In this document: piece after piece, positions 8,772-18,681 of the stretch
Layout of the letters: each line of letters begins with the position of its first letter
Position numbering within the stretch: the stretch's first letter is position 1
Assembly (NCBI GenBank): GCA_029976075.1
Contig: JARKNW010000035.1
Span: 1 to 64,000 of the forward strand
DNA from: Pleomorphomonas sp.
Lineage (GTDB): Bacteria > Pseudomonadota > Alphaproteobacteria > Rhizobiales > Pleomorphomonadaceae
Length of the DNA: 64,000 nucleotides
Direction of reading: 5' to 3'
Notes under the pieces: generated by a model
What the model was told of the DNA's origin: nothing
Databases searched by the model: none
Seen by the model: the letters and a program-made list of their open reading frames with translations, nothing else
Program-made: the position numbers and the translations under genes

Positions 8772-8798
8772 GCGCTCGTTTTGGCTGGAGGCGAGCGC
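8772..8798 (+). terminator. hairpin after parE
   Basis: GCGCTCG/CGAGCGC forms a 7-bp stem with a 13-nt loop 12 nt after the parE stop. There is no U-tract, so termination here would be weak or Rho-assisted. Confidence 0.35.
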
Positions 8799-8826
8799 AG
8801 GTAACCACGGTTGCAGCAATGGTGCC

Positions 8827-9091
8827 TCAACCAAGCCACGGGCATGCCCCATGCCTTCGTCGACCGTCTGATGCGGCTCCCTGCCTCTGAACAGAGAACA
8901 CGTAGAACTCCCCGCCCGGCAAGAAGATCGGCGTTCAACTGATCCGCATTGATGTGATGCGTATGTTCTTCTGGCGTCTCCAGAGGCAGAAACCGTGCCG
9001 AGAAAACCTCGGGAGGCGCTTGCTTGCCCGTTGAAGTAACAATAAACGCTGAATCCGGCAGGAATTGATTGACATGCAGACGATTCCACAT
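8827..9091 (-). pseudogene. possible frameshifted small gene between parE and rhlE
   Basis: From ATG 9091 (ribosome binding site GGGAG about 8 nt upstream) the frame encodes a natural-looking peptide for about 55 residues (VNQFLPDSAFIVTSTGKQAP, later HTHHINADQLNA). It then turns into Cys/Arg-rich sequence that would run into parE. At about 8930 the +1 frame takes over with protein-like sequence (IFLPGGEFYVFSVQRQGAAS) and stops at 8827. This pattern suggests one ancestral gene of about 85 residues broken by a single-base frameshift, or a sequencing error. No family recognised. The 433-bp parE-rhlE gap holds nothing else convincing. Confidence 0.35.
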
Positions 9092-9192
9092 ATGGTCTCC
9101 CTCGATATCCGGATCAGATAGGATTGACCCGGAAGAGCGTGGATTCTCCTGTGTTCAGTGTTGAATCCCCAATCCAAGAGACCGCACACCAC

Positions 9193-10737
9193 ATGAATTT
9201 TTCTGATCTCGGACTGAGCGCCAGCGTAATGGCGGCCGTTGAAGCGGCTGGCTATACGACTCCGACGCCGATCCAGGCGGAAGCCATTCCGCACGCTGTC
9301 GCTGGCCGTGACGTCATCGGTATTGCCCAGACGGGAACCGGCAAGACCGCAGCTTTCGTGCTGCCGATGCTGACACTTCTCGAAAGTGGCCGCGCCCGTG
9401 CCCGCATGCCTCGCACGCTGATCCTCGAACCGACGCGCGAACTCGCAGCGCAGGTCGAGGAGAACTTTGTCAAGTATTCGATCAACAACAAGCTGAACAT
9501 CGCACTGTTGATCGGTGGCGTGTCCTTCGACGACCAGGAACGCAAGCTCGACCGTGGCGCCGACGTGCTGATCGCGACGCCCGGGCGTCTGCTCGATCAC
9601 TTCGAGCGCGGCAAGCTGCTGCTCACCGGCGTAGAGATTCTCGTGATCGATGAAGCCGACCGCATGCTCGACATGGGCTTCATTCCCGACATCGAGCGTA
9701 TCTGCAAGCTGGTGACGAAGAACCATCAGACGCTGTTCTTCTCGGCGACGATGCCGCCGGAAATCCAGGCTCTGACCGAGAACTTTCTCAACAATCCGGT
9801 GCAGGTCGAGGTCGCCAAACCGGCGACCGCCGCGTCGACTGTGGCCCAGCGCCTCGTCGTTTCCGGTGCCGAGGATTTTGAAAAGCGCGAGACACTGCGC
9901 GCTCAGATCGCCGCAGCCGAGGATCTGAAGAACGCGATCGTGTTCTGCAACCGCAAGCGCGACGTCGCGGTGGTGTTCCGCAGTCTGGTTCGTCATGGGT
10001 TCAACGTTGGCGCCCTGCACGGTGACATGGACCAGCGTGCCCGTATGGCCACGCTCGATGCCTTCAAGAAGGGTACGCTGACTCTGCTGGTGGCCTCCGA
10101 CGTCGCTGCGCGTGGCCTCGACATCCCGGATGTGAGCCACGTTTTCAATTACGACGTGCCAATCCATGCCGAGGACTATGTCCATCGCATCGGCCGTACC
10201 GGTCGGGCTGGCCGGTCGGGCACTGCTGTCATGCTGGTCACCCAGGATGACGAGAAGCATCTCTCGGCAATCGAGAAGCTGATCACTACCGACATCGAAT
10301 GGATCGGCGATCGGATCACTTTCGACCCGGAGGCGCGCAAGCGGTCGCGTGGTCGCAAGAGCGCCGAGGGCAAGGAGCCGCGCCGGTCCCGTGGGGCGAA
10401 GGATGGCGAGGAAGCTCGTGCACCGTCGCGTTCGCGTCGTACACGGCAGGAAGCCGCTCCGTCGGAAATCGACGAGACCTCTAACGAAGAGGCACCACGC
10501 CAGACACGCAGCCGGGCGCCGCGCCCCGAGCGCGAAGCGAGGCCGGAACGTGAGCCAAGGCCCGAGCGTGAGGCAAGACCCGAGCGCAATCCTGAACGGC
10601 AGCCCGTACGCGCGGGTGAGCGCCCGCGCCCCCTGCCCCGCCGCGATGTCGATGATGGCCCGGCCGTCGTCGGGCTTGGCGATCATGTGCCAGCCTTCCT
10701 GCTGCGCCCCGTGCGCATAGCCAAGACGGCGAACTGA
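9193..10737 (+). CDS. rhlE: DEAD-box ATP-dependent RNA helicase, RhlE type
   Basis: 514 residues. It unwinds RNA duplexes in ribosome assembly or mRNA decay. Motifs in order: Q motif TPTPIQAEAIP, Walker A AQTGTGKTAA, motif Ia PTRELA, DEAD in VIDEADRML, motif III FFSATMP, motif V VASDVAARGLDIP and motif VI HRIGRTGRAG. The tail from about residue 380 is basic and disordered, with Arg-Ser runs followed by RPERE-type repeats, as in RNA-binding tails of RhlE relatives. ATG 9193 is chosen because MNFSDLGLS is the usual family N-terminus; an upstream TTG at 9124 is less likely. A perfect terminator-like hairpin follows. Confidence 0.95.
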   Translation: MNFSDLGLSASVMAAVEAAGYTTPTPIQAEAIPHAVAGRDVIGIAQTGTGKTAAFVLPMLTLLESGRARARMPRTLILEPTRELAAQVEENFVKYSINNKLNIALLIGGVSFDDQERKLDRGADVLIATPGRLLDHFERGKLLLTGVEILVIDEADRMLDMGFIPDIERICKLVTKNHQTLFFSATMPPEIQALTENFLNNPVQVEVAKPATAASTVAQRLVVSGAEDFEKRETLRAQIAAAEDLKNAIVFCNRKRDVAVVFRSLVRHGFNVGALHGDMDQRARMATLDAFKKGTLTLLVASDVAARGLDIPDVSHVFNYDVPIHAEDYVHRIGRTGRAGRSGTAVMLVTQDDEKHLSAIEKLITTDIEWIGDRITFDPEARKRSRGRKSAEGKEPRRSRGAKDGEEARAPSRSRRTRQEAAPSEIDETSNEEAPRQTRSRAPRPEREARPEREPRPEREARPERNPERQPVRAGERPRPLPRRDVDDGPAVVGLGDHVPAFLLRPVRIAKTAN

Positions 10738-10760
10738 CCTGATACGCATACTTTGATTGC

Positions 10761-10783
10761 GCGGCGGCCTTGTTGGCCGCCGC
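10761..10783 (+). terminator. hairpin after rhlE
   Basis: GCGGCGGCC-TTGTT-GGCCGCCGC is a perfect 9-bp stem with a 5-nt loop, 24 nt after the helicase stop. The tail TGTCGT is a weak U-tract, so this is a probable but not textbook intrinsic terminator. Confidence 0.6.
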
Positions 10784-10957
10784 TGTCGTATGGCGATGTG
10801 GAAAATTGGGTCACAAGGCCGGAAATAATGACCGCGTATGCGGCGCCGGAGGCGGAAAAGCTCAAACTGTATCGAGCCTGTGCACCATTGCTTAACGCTC
10901 AATTCATGCCTGCCGTTTATCAAAGTGAATGGAACAAGAGCGCAGTGGGCGGAGACT

Positions 10958-12010
10958 ATGACGCAGCGGGAAGAGTTTCTGCGGACCATCGGCTACGGCG
11001 AGGCGGCCGTGGCGCAGCTTCGGCGCAACGAAAACGCGGCCTACCCGAGAAACTATGAGCTTTGGTACAGTTACTGCGCCGGCTTCAATCACGCCCTCAA
11101 TCGTGCGGTGAACGATATTCTGCGCAGCAAGGGCCGTATTGAGGCGGACGAACTCACAGCCATCTACAACCAGTTCATATCTCCTTCGCGCCTTTCGGAT
11201 CGTATCGAGGACGTGGGTGGACGCATTTCCGGCGAAATCGAAGGGGTCATGGCTGCGGTCAACAAGACCATCTCAGCCAATGCCACCTATGCCGGAGCGC
11301 TGTCCGGAGCCTCCACGGAGTTGGACGCTGGCCCGAACCTCTCGCGTTTGCGTGGAATCGTCGGCGAACTGTTGGTCGCGACGCGAGAGACGGAAAAGAT
11401 CAATCGCGAGCTGGAAGGTCAGCTCGAAGACAGCCAGAAACAAATCTCCGAGCTCAAGGAGAGCCTGGAGTCCTTGCGTTTCGAAACCCTCACAGACGAG
11501 TTGACGACGCTGGGTAACCGAAAGCACTTCGATCAATCGCTGGAACGAGCTGTCGCGAACGCCGCCGAAACTGATGGCGCACTATCTCTGCTCATCACGG
11601 ACATCGACAATTTCAAGTCGTTCAATGACAGCTTTGGCCATCAGACCGGCGATCAGGTGCTGCGCCTCGTCGCGCTTTCGGTCAAACAGGCCATCAGGGG
11701 ACATCATCTCGCCTGCCGCTACGGCGGGGAGGAGTTCGCGATCATCCTGCCAAAGGCGAATCTGTCACGAGCAGAGACGTTGGCCGAGCGAATCCGGGAA
11801 AGCGTCAAGGAGAAGGAGCTCAAGAAGCGCTCCACTGGCGAGACACTCGGCTTCGTCACGGTTTCGGTCGGCTGCGCGACCTATCATGCCGGGGACACAG
11901 TGGTCTCGCTGATCGAACGGGCCGACGCGGCCCTCTATCTTGCCAAAAGAGCCGGGCGCAACCGTGTCTGTACCGAGGCCTTGCTCACCGCGTCGAGAGA
12001 AGACGCCTGA
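10958..12010 (+). CDS. diguanylate cyclase (GGDEF) with alphaproteobacterial N-terminal domain
   Basis: 350 residues, cytosolic, predicted to make c-di-GMP. The N-terminal ~150 residues carry YPRNYELWYSYCAGFNHALN, a pattern recurrent in alphaproteobacterial diguanylate cyclases. A coiled-coil of about 40 residues (ETEKINRELEGQLEDSQKQ and onwards) links it to the GGDEF domain. Active-site residues look complete: LITDIDNFKSFND, and YGGEEFA as the A-site. The product-inhibition I-site (RxxD, four or five residues before GGEEF) is degenerate, reading RGHH. ATG 10958 is preceded by GGGCGGAG. It is a single gene flanked by hairpins and convergent with comEC. Confidence 0.9.
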   Translation: MTQREEFLRTIGYGEAAVAQLRRNENAAYPRNYELWYSYCAGFNHALNRAVNDILRSKGRIEADELTAIYNQFISPSRLSDRIEDVGGRISGEIEGVMAAVNKTISANATYAGALSGASTELDAGPNLSRLRGIVGELLVATRETEKINRELEGQLEDSQKQISELKESLESLRFETLTDELTTLGNRKHFDQSLERAVANAAETDGALSLLITDIDNFKSFNDSFGHQTGDQVLRLVALSVKQAIRGHHLACRYGGEEFAIILPKANLSRAETLAERIRESVKEKELKKRSTGETLGFVTVSVGCATYHAGDTVVSLIERADAALYLAKRAGRNRVCTEALLTASREDA

Positions 12011-12016
12011 TTCCCC

Positions 12017-14191
12017 TCACCGCGGCGGTGCGAACCAAGCCCTGCGGGGATCCCCGAATACTCGGCCGCTTTCAGTCAGATGAAGCTTGCCGTTGTTGGT
12101 TATCTCGATCTCGAAGGAGAGCGTACCCGTCTCGGCGAGCCGGCGGGCATCGAACAGCGCGGCTGTCGGTCGGCACCAGGGCGGGGCTTCCAATCCTGAC
12201 ACCACGATCTGAGCGGTCGGACAGTCATCACCAAACGCATATGGCTGCGTGATGACCGAAACGGACGGGCGGCCTGTCGCCGCTGGCAGCGAGCAGGCCT
12301 CAGCGTCGCAAGCACTCTCTTCACCAAGCGAAAGCACCTTGGCTGGATCGAGCCCGACAGCTGCCATCCAGATGTCCAGCGTAAAGCCGCCCTTGGCGCC
12401 AACCTTGTGCCAGACACCATTGTTTTGCCTTACCAGGACCAATGAACCATCGCCGGAAATCAGAAGCCCCGGCGAAGTTCCGATGGGAACAAAGGCGAGA
12501 CCGACGATCACGGGGACGAGGCCGAACCAGCGTTTGCGACCCCGCCAAAGGCAAATCCAAAGACCGCCCGCCACAACCGCGAGCATGGTCCACCCCATGG
12601 GACGACCATAAAGGCCGCCTCCCGGCGTCCAGGTGGCCACGACACGGGACACGGCGATCATCGCGTCGATGCCTGCCCCCATGGCGGCGAGCGGCAACGC
12701 TTCCAGACCAAAGGGCATCAATAACGCGGCACCCAGCCCCATCGGCATGATCAGAAACGAAACCAAAGGCTCTGTAATCAGGTTGGCGATCATGCCAAGC
12801 GGTGCCAGGCGGCCAAAATGATAGAGAGCCATGGGCAAAGTGGCGAGACCTGCCACGACGGTTGCCGCGAGCGCCGCCAACAGCCAGAACACGAATCGCC
12901 GCGCCATACGAACCAGCAGGCTGACATCGCCGCCATCCGCCACCTCGCCCGATCGACCGCGCCAAGCCTCCAGTCCTGCCATCAATGCAATTACGGCGGC
13001 AAACGACATTTGGGCGCCTGGTTCCATCACCGCCTCCGGAGAGAGGACCAACGTGACGAGCGCCGCGACGGCGATGACGCGGAGCGACAGGGCACGGCGA
13101 TCGATCAAGATGGCGAGTAGCGATACCGCGACTGTGATCATCGAACGCTCGGCCGGCACGTCCATGCCTGAAATGACGAAGTAGGCACCTGTGCCGAGCA
13201 TGGATAGCCCGGCGGCGATCTTCTTGATCGGCCACGCGAGCGCCAGCGGCGGTATCAGGGCCAGGATGAGACGTATGCCGCCAAACAAGAATGCGGCAAC
13301 CAGGCTCATATGCATGCCGGAAATCGAAAGGACGTGCGAAACGCCGGCGACGCGCATCGCTTCATTGGTGCTCTCGGATATGCCGGCGCGGTCGCCAACG
13401 ATGAGCGCCGCCGCGATGGCACCGGCATCGCCGGGCACCGCAGCGCGAATACGGCTGGCTGCCGCCATACGGACCGTCTCGATACTGCTCAGGAAGACCA
13501 GTCTGGTATCGGGCGGCGGGGCTTCCGGCCAAGGCTTGACCGCGCCGTATGTGAAACCGCTGGCACCAACGCCGGCAAACCAAGCGACTCGGGCGAAATC
13601 GTAGCCGCCTGGCAACGGAGGCGGCATGGGAGGGGCCAGGCGGGCCAGCATCGCAATGGCGGAACCCGGTGTCGGGATTTTCCCACGCGTCGTCACCCGA
13701 ATGAGTGGAGGCAACCCGATCCTCGGACTTGGGTCCATCTCGGCCGGCTGGACCAGAAGACGGGCGGCTCCCTTTCCTCTGTCCTCAACCGCAACGACAT
13801 AGCCACGCACCGTCAGGGTCCTCTCGAAAGGCAACACGGGATGGGTAGCCAGGCGAGTTACGAGCGCCGCATGCAGGAAGCCAGTACAGACCAGCCCAAA
13901 GAGAATGGCGACGTGGGGCACTGCCGAGCGACGACGGAGGATAAAAACCAGCGACGCGAAAAGGCCAAAACCCGACAGCGCCAGCTTTCCCACAGAAGGC
14001 TCGCTCATCGGGGCGAAGTAGAGTGAGGCACCAACGGCCGCCGCGACCGGCCACCACAGAAAGCCGCGACCATCGTCGAGATCGCGCGCAAAAGACTTTC
14101 GCAGATCAGTAAGCGTGCGCTGCCACCCAGTACCGACGGCTGGCCGGCGATGCACAGGAGGCTCGATACTCGTCTCCGTCCCGACCGTCAC
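12017..14191 (-). CDS. comEC: ComEC/Rec2-family DNA uptake channel
   Basis: 724 residues, an inner-membrane protein. The N-terminal part has a few hydrophobic helices and an OB-like soluble segment (DUF4131-like). The central competence domain is marked by GDRAGISESTNEAMRVAGVSH, LSISGMHMSL and at least seven hydrophobic helices. The C-terminal ~150 residues are soluble but lack an HxHxDH motif, so the metallo-beta-lactamase nuclease of Bacillus ComEC is absent or degenerate, as is common in alphaproteobacteria. The start is GTG 14191 with AGGCGG ahead. It is divergent from gltX with a 158-bp shared promoter region. Whether the organism is transformable cannot be inferred from this gene alone. 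Confidence 0.9.
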   Translation of the reverse strand: MTVGTETSIEPPVHRRPAVGTGWQRTLTDLRKSFARDLDDGRGFLWWPVAAAVGASLYFAPMSEPSVGKLALSGFGLFASLVFILRRRSAVPHVAILFGLVCTGFLHAALVTRLATHPVLPFERTLTVRGYVVAVEDRGKGAARLLVQPAEMDPSPRIGLPPLIRVTTRGKIPTPGSAIAMLARLAPPMPPPLPGGYDFARVAWFAGVGASGFTYGAVKPWPEAPPPDTRLVFLSSIETVRMAAASRIRAAVPGDAGAIAAALIVGDRAGISESTNEAMRVAGVSHVLSISGMHMSLVAAFLFGGIRLILALIPPLALAWPIKKIAAGLSMLGTGAYFVISGMDVPAERSMITVAVSLLAILIDRRALSLRVIAVAALVTLVLSPEAVMEPGAQMSFAAVIALMAGLEAWRGRSGEVADGGDVSLLVRMARRFVFWLLAALAATVVAGLATLPMALYHFGRLAPLGMIANLITEPLVSFLIMPMGLGAALLMPFGLEALPLAAMGAGIDAMIAVSRVVATWTPGGGLYGRPMGWTMLAVVAGGLWICLWRGRKRWFGLVPVIVGLAFVPIGTSPGLLISGDGSLVLVRQNNGVWHKVGAKGGFTLDIWMAAVGLDPAKVLSLGEESACDAEACSLPAATGRPSVSVITQPYAFGDDCPTAQIVVSGLEAPPWCRPTAALFDARRLAETGTLSFEIEITNNGKLHLTESGRVFGDPRRAWFAPPR

Positions 14192-14349
14192 ACTCGCCGC
14201 CTATTTCGGTTGTTTAAACTATCTGCGCCGCGATCTTATTTTGCGAAACGCACGGCTTTCCTGTAAGACGCCGTCCACGCAATGGTCCGACCGACGGCGA
14301 TCCGCCGCCATTTCCGGGCCGACCCTGACATTTTTCGGAACTATCGTCG

Positions 14350-15774
14350 ATGTCCACGCCCGTCGTCACGCGTTTTGCGCCGTCTCCCACCGGTTTCCTG
14401 CACATTGGAGGTGCGCGGACGGCGCTCTTCAACTGGCTCTATGCCAAGCGGCATGGTGGCAAGATGCTGCTTCGCATCGAGGATACTGACCGCGAACGCT
14501 CCACGCAGGCTGCGGTCGACGCGATCATCGACGGTCTCACCTGGCTGGGTCTCACCTGGGAGGGAGAGCCGATCTCCCAGTTCCAGCGGGCTGACCGCCA
14601 TGCCGACGTTGCCCGCGAGCTCGTCGCGGCCGGCAAGGCCTACTACTGCTATTGCACGCCAGACGAACTCAACGAGATGCGCGAGACCGCAAAGGCGAAC
14701 GGACTGCCGCCGCGTTACGATGGTCGCTGGCGCGATCGCGATCCGTCGGAGGCGCCGGCTGGCGTAAGGCCCTCGGTGCGTATCAAGGCACCGCTCGACG
14801 GTGAGACGGTGATTGAGGACGCGGTTCAGGGAACCGTCACCTTCCCCAACAAGGATCTTGACGACTTCATCATCCTTCGCTCGGACGGTACGCCCACCTA
14901 CATGCACGCTGTCGTGGTCGACGATCATGACATGGGGGTCACGCAGATCATCCGCGGTGACGACCACCTTACCAATACGGCACGTCAGAAGATCATCTAC
15001 GATGCCCTCGGTTGGGATATGCCGAAAGTGGCGCACATTCCGCTCATCCACGGTCCGGATGGCGCCAAGCTCTCCAAGCGCCATGGGGCGCTTGGCGTCG
15101 AGGCCTATCGCGCCATGGGGTATCTTCCGGTTGCGCTTCGCAATTATCTCGTGCGCCTCGGATGGGCGCATGGCGACGCGGAGATTCTCTCGACCGAGGA
15201 GATGATCGCGCTGTTCGATCTCGAGGGTATCGGGCGTTCACCGTCGCGCTTCGATTTCGGAAAACTCGAGAATCTCAACGGGCACTATATCCGCCAGACA
15301 CCGGATGACGAACTGGTAGACCATGTCGTTGCCTTGCTCGACTACATCCCAGAGGGCCCGGCTCTCAAGGGAAAACTGGACGAGGGCAAGAAGCAACAGC
15401 TTGCCGCCGCAATGCCTGGTCTCAAGGAGCGTGCCAAAACGCTTCTCGAACTGATCGATAATGCCGGCTTCCTGTTCGTCAGCCGTCCGTTAGTCCCGGA
15501 CGAGAAAGCCGCCGCGCTACTCGACACCGCGGGCAAGGCAGCGCTTGCCGATCTGTTGCCGCGCCTCGAAGCTTTGCCGGCATGGACGGCGGCAGCTACC
15601 GAGGAGGTCGTGCGGGCATACGCCGCCGAGACCGGCCTCAAGCTGGGCAAGGTGGCACAACCGCTTCGGGCAGCAGCCACTGGCCGTACGACGTCACCGC
15701 CGATCTTCGACGTGCTTGCGGTTCTTGGACGCGACGAAGCGCTAGGGCGCATCCGGGATGTACTCGCTGGCTGA
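14350..15774 (+). CDS. gltX: glutamyl-tRNA synthetase
   Basis: 474 residues, a class I synthetase that charges tRNA-Glu. The HIGH signature is in [20 protein letters not shown], the KMSKS equivalent is [10 protein letters not shown], and [16 protein letters not shown] lies between them. The anticodon-binding alpha-helical domain fills the C-terminal third. Many alphaproteobacteria use one or two GltX paralogues, and a non-discriminating enzyme may also charge tRNA-Gln. This cannot be told from sequence by eye. ATG 14350 fits the family start. A strong terminator follows at 15801. Confidence 0.95.
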   Translation: MSTPVVTRFAPSPTGFLHIGGARTALFNWLYAKRHGGKMLLRIEDTDRERSTQAAVDAIIDGLTWLGLTWEGEPISQFQRADRHADVARELVAAGKAYYCYCTPDELNEMRETAKANGLPPRYDGRWRDRDPSEAPAGVRPSVRIKAPLDGETVIEDAVQGTVTFPNKDLDDFIILRSDGTPTYMHAVVVDDHDMGVTQIIRGDDHLTNTARQKIIYDALGWDMPKVAHIPLIHGPDGAKLSKRHGALGVEAYRAMGYLPVALRNYLVRLGWAHGDAEILSTEEMIALFDLEGIGRSPSRFDFGKLENLNGHYIRQTPDDELVDHVVALLDYIPEGPALKGKLDEGKKQQLAAAMPGLKERAKTLLELIDNAGFLFVSRPLVPDEKAAALLDTAGKAALADLLPRLEALPAWTAAATEEVVRAYAAETGLKLGKVAQPLRAAATGRTTSPPIFDVLAVLGRDEALGRIRDVLAG

Positions 15775-15800
15775 CAGCTGAGATCACCTCGAAGACCATC

Positions 15801-15835
15801 AACCCCGCCCGGTCAAACCGCGGCGGGGTTTTCAC
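15801..15835 (+). terminator. intrinsic terminator of gltX
   Basis: AACCCCGCC/GGCGGGGTT is a perfect 9-bp stem (15801-15809 and 15822-15830) with an inner CGGT/ACCG mini-stem, followed by TTCACTTCCTT. It starts 26 nt after the gltX stop. Confidence 0.85.
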
Positions 15836-16136
15836 TTCCTTGCGAGGAGAAATGCAACCGCCCTCGGGCTCGACGCGATTGCCAGGGGAACGCCGGAAGG
15901 ATAGGCGGCAAAAACCCCAGCGAAACAAATAACTCGCATCCCAAGATCCAGTTCCGATCTCCACCGAAATGGCAAGGCTGTCCACCAATTCGACGGCTTG
16001 CCGGAGTAGGGATTTTCCGCTACGTGAAGATCGACATGCGACTGGGAGGTTGGCCGGCACTTTACGTAAGCGTAATCGCTTTGTCCCACCCCTCATTGGC
16101 CTGGTCCACCTGATCACCTGCTGGAGATCCGACCGA
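15836..16136 (+). promoter_or_regulatory. upstream region of gltA
   Basis: 301 bp between the gltX terminator and gltA. No gene is evident; the frame open from 15969 is an in-frame extension of gltA with Arg-rich non-protein-like sequence. A short palindrome TTACGTAA (16062-16069), immediately followed by GCGTAA, lies 68 bp ahead of the start and could be a regulator site. No clear -35/-10 pair could be fixed by eye. Confidence 0.4.
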
Positions 16137-17429
16137 ATGACCACGAAGAACGCGACCGTCACCATCGATGACAAGACCTATGAGTTCCCGCTCAAGGATG
16201 CGAGCATCGGCCCGAGCGTGATGGACATCTCCACCTTCTATGGCAAGACCGGCCACTTCACGTACGATCCGGGCTTCACGTCGACCGGTGCCTGCGAATC
16301 CAAGATCACCTACATCGATGGCGACAAGGGTGTGCTGCTCTACCGCGGCTACCCGATCGAGCAACTGACGCTCGAAGGCGATTATCTCGAAACCTGCTAT
16401 CTTTTGCTCTACGGCGAACTGCCGACCAAGTCTCAGAAGCAGCAGTTCGACGCCCACATCACGCGCCACACCATGATCCACGAGCAGATGACCCGCTTCT
16501 TCCAGGGCTATCGGCGTGACGCACATCCGATGGCGGTGATGGTGGGCACTGTCGGTGCGCTGTCGGCCTTCTATCACGACTCCATCGACATTTCCGACCC
16601 GCATCAGCGGATGATCGCTTCGCATCGCATGATCGCCAAGATGCCGACGATCGCCGCCATGGCGTACAAGTACTCGATCGGCCAGCCGTTCATCTTCCCG
16701 AAGAACGACCTCGATTTCGCGGCGAACTTCCTTCACATGTGCTTCGCGGTTCCCGCCGAGGAGTACAAGGTGGACCCGGTTCTCGCGCGTGCAATGGATC
16801 GCATCTTTACCTTGCATGCCGATCACGAGCAGAACGCCTCGACATCGACCGTGCGTCTTGCCGGTTCGTCGGGGGCCAATCCCTTCGCCTGCATCGCCGC
16901 CGGCATCGCCTGCCTCTGGGGGCCTGCGCACGGTGGCGCCAATGAGGCAGCACTCAACATGCTTGCCGAGATCGGCACGGTAGACCGTATCCCCGAATAC
17001 ATTGCCCGGGCCAAGGACAAGAATGACCCGTTCCGCCTGATGGGCTTCGGTCATCGCGTCTACAAGAACTACGATCCGCGCGCCAAGATCATGCAGCAGA
17101 CCTGCCATGAGGTTCTGCAGACGCTCGGGATCAAGGATGACCCGCTTCTGGACGTGGCGGTCGAACTTGAGCGGATTGCCCTCAGCGACGAGTATTTCGT
17201 CGAGAAGAAGCTTTATCCGAACATCGACTTCTATTCGGGCATCACGCTGAAGGCGATGGGCTTCCCCACCTCCATGTTCACCGTGTTGTTTGCCGTCGCC
17301 CGAACGGTCGGCTGGATTGCCCAGTGGAAGGAAATGGTCGAGGATCCGAGCCAGAAGATCGGTCGTCCGCGCCAGCTCTACATCGGCGCACCGCAGCGCG
17401 ACTATGTTGAGCTCGACAAGCGCGGTTAA
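16137..17429 (+). CDS. gltA: citrate synthase (type II, hexameric)
   Basis: 430 residues. It condenses acetyl-CoA and oxaloacetate to citrate, the TCA-cycle entry step. Catalytic landmarks: [15 protein letters not shown] (catalytic His), [16 protein letters not shown] (oxaloacetate-binding His and Arg) and [16 protein letters not shown] (catalytic Asp). The N-terminal beta domain typical of NADH-sensitive type II enzymes is present. ATG 16137 gives the family start [18 protein letters not shown] and discards the 56-residue upstream extension. It is convergent with lpxB, with a terminator between them. Confidence 0.96.
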   Translation: MTTKNATVTIDDKTYEFPLKDASIGPSVMDISTFYGKTGHFTYDPGFTSTGACESKITYIDGDKGVLLYRGYPIEQLTLEGDYLETCYLLLYGELPTKSQKQQFDAHITRHTMIHEQMTRFFQGYRRDAHPMAVMVGTVGALSAFYHDSIDISDPHQRMIASHRMIAKMPTIAAMAYKYSIGQPFIFPKNDLDFAANFLHMCFAVPAEEYKVDPVLARAMDRIFTLHADHEQNASTSTVRLAGSSGANPFACIAAGIACLWGPAHGGANEAALNMLAEIGTVDRIPEYIARAKDKNDPFRLMGFGHRVYKNYDPRAKIMQQTCHEVLQTLGIKDDPLLDVAVELERIALSDEYFVEKKLYPNIDFYSGITLKAMGFPTSMFTVLFAVARTVGWIAQWKEMVEDPSQKIGRPRQLYIGAPQRDYVELDKRG

Positions 17430-17454
17430 GCGCGCTTCCTTTGAGTGAACAACG

Positions 17455-17485
17455 GGCCTCCGGTTGCAACGCCGGGGGCCTTTTT
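17455..17485 (+). terminator. intrinsic terminator of gltA
   Basis: GGCCTCCGG/CCGGGGGCC (9-bp stem with one T-G pair, 8-nt loop) is followed by TTTTT. It lies 25 nt after the gltA stop, just before the convergent lpxB stop. Confidence 0.88.
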
Positions 17486-17490
17486 CGTGC

Positions 17491-18681
17491 TCATCGGGAC
17501 ATAGCCGCGAGCCGCAATATCACTTCCGCTGCGGTTTCGGCAGCCGGGCGCCCGTGAGGAAGCGCCATCACGTCTTGCAAGCGAGCAAAAGCAGCGAGCT
17601 GCGCTGCGCGGGCCGGCGTGTCGGCGAGAAGAGGCGCCAGAGCGTCGGCGAGCCTCTCCGGCTCGAGATCAGGATCGAGAAACTCCGGGCTGGCCTTCCC
17701 GCCCAAGATGATGTTGGCAAGGCCGAACATGGTTATGTTCACAAGCCCCGGAATGCGGCGGGCAACTTCCGAGATGATACGGAAGAGCGGGTCGCGCGCG
17801 TAAGCGATCACGCTTGGTACGCCTGCCAGCGCCAGCTCAAGCGTCACCGTTCCGGACGTGGCGAGCGCTGCATGACCCGATCGAAAAGCGCTCCATTTTC
17901 CGGCCTCGCCGGTCACGATCCTCGGACGCACAGTCCAGTCCGCCGTCTCCCGCTCGATGCGTTCCCTCAGCCTTTCCACCGCTGGAAGCACCGGCTCGAA
18001 AGCCACGCCTCGCGCCGACAAGGCGGCCAGAACCCGACCGTAGAGCGCCAGCATTCGGTCAATCTCGCCGGAACGGCTGCCTGGCAACACAAGCAACTTC
18101 GGGAGCCCGTCCCCGAGCGGTACCCGCTCGCCCGGCTTGGGCGTCAACAACTCCGGGCGATCTATCAGGGGGTGACCGACATAGGTGGCTTCCGGCCCCT
18201 TCAGACGGGCAAGGACGGCCGGTTCGAATGGCAGGAGTGCGAGCACATGATCTATGTAGGCGGCCATCCTGCGTGCCCTGCTGGGCCGCCAAGCCCACAC
18301 GGAAGGACAGACATAATCTACGACCGGCAGGCTCGGCAGAGCCGTCCTGACATCGCGCGCCACCCGATGGGTGAAGTCGGGGCTGTCGATGATCACCAAT
18401 ACATCCGGCCGACCCGAAATGACCGCCCCGGCAGCCTCGGCGGTACGAAGCTGAATCAACGGCAGACGCTTCACCACCGGGCCAAACCCCATGACTGCAA
18501 TGTCATGGAGAGAGAAAAGGCTGTGCATGCCTTCGACAGCCATGCGATCGCCGCCAACACCGAAAAACTCGATCGGACGCGCGGCCAGTTTCTTCAGCGC
18601 CACCATCAACCGTGCACCGAGCTGGTCACCCGATTCCTCGCCGACAACAATCGCGACACGGAGCGGCGAGCCCCCGTTCAT
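17491..18681 (-). CDS. lpxB: lipid-A-disaccharide synthase
   Basis: 396 residues, a GT19 glycosyltransferase at the inner membrane that joins UDP-2,3-diacylglucosamine and lipid X to form lipid A disaccharide. The N-terminal signature is VVGEESGDQLGARLM followed by FGVGGDRMAVEGM. Other landmarks are DYVCPSVWAW, YVGHPLIDRPE, LLVLPGSRSGEIDRML and SGTVTLELALAGVPSVIAY. Length and order are standard. It is the last gene of the lpxD-fabZ-lpxA-lpxI-lpxB unit; its ATG overlaps the lpxI stop by 4 bp (ATGA), so translation is likely coupled. Confidence 0.96.
   Translation of the reverse strand: MNGGSPLRVAIVVGEESGDQLGARLMVALKKLAARPIEFFGVGGDRMAVEGMHSLFSLHDIAVMGFGPVVKRLPLIQLRTAEAAGAVISGRPDVLVIIDSPDFTHRVARDVRTALPSLPVVDYVCPSVWAWRPSRARRMAAYIDHVLALLPFEPAVLARLKGPEATYVGHPLIDRPELLTPKPGERVPLGDGLPKLLVLPGSRSGEIDRMLALYGRVLAALSARGVAFEPVLPAVERLRERIERETADWTVRPRIVTGEAGKWSAFRSGHAALATSGTVTLELALAGVPSVIAYARDPLFRIISEVARRIPGLVNITMFGLANIILGGKASPEFLDPDLEPERLADALAPLLADTPARAAQLAAFARLQDVMALPHGRPAAETAAEVILRLAAMSR

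Noticed and set aside
8935..10989. Minus-strand open frame of about 680 codons
   Set aside because: It lies antisense to the intact rhlE gene; no domain or plausible composition was seen.
15969..16136. N-terminal extension of gltA by 56 residues
   Set aside because: The sequence is not protein-like and the standard citrate synthase start is ATG 16137.
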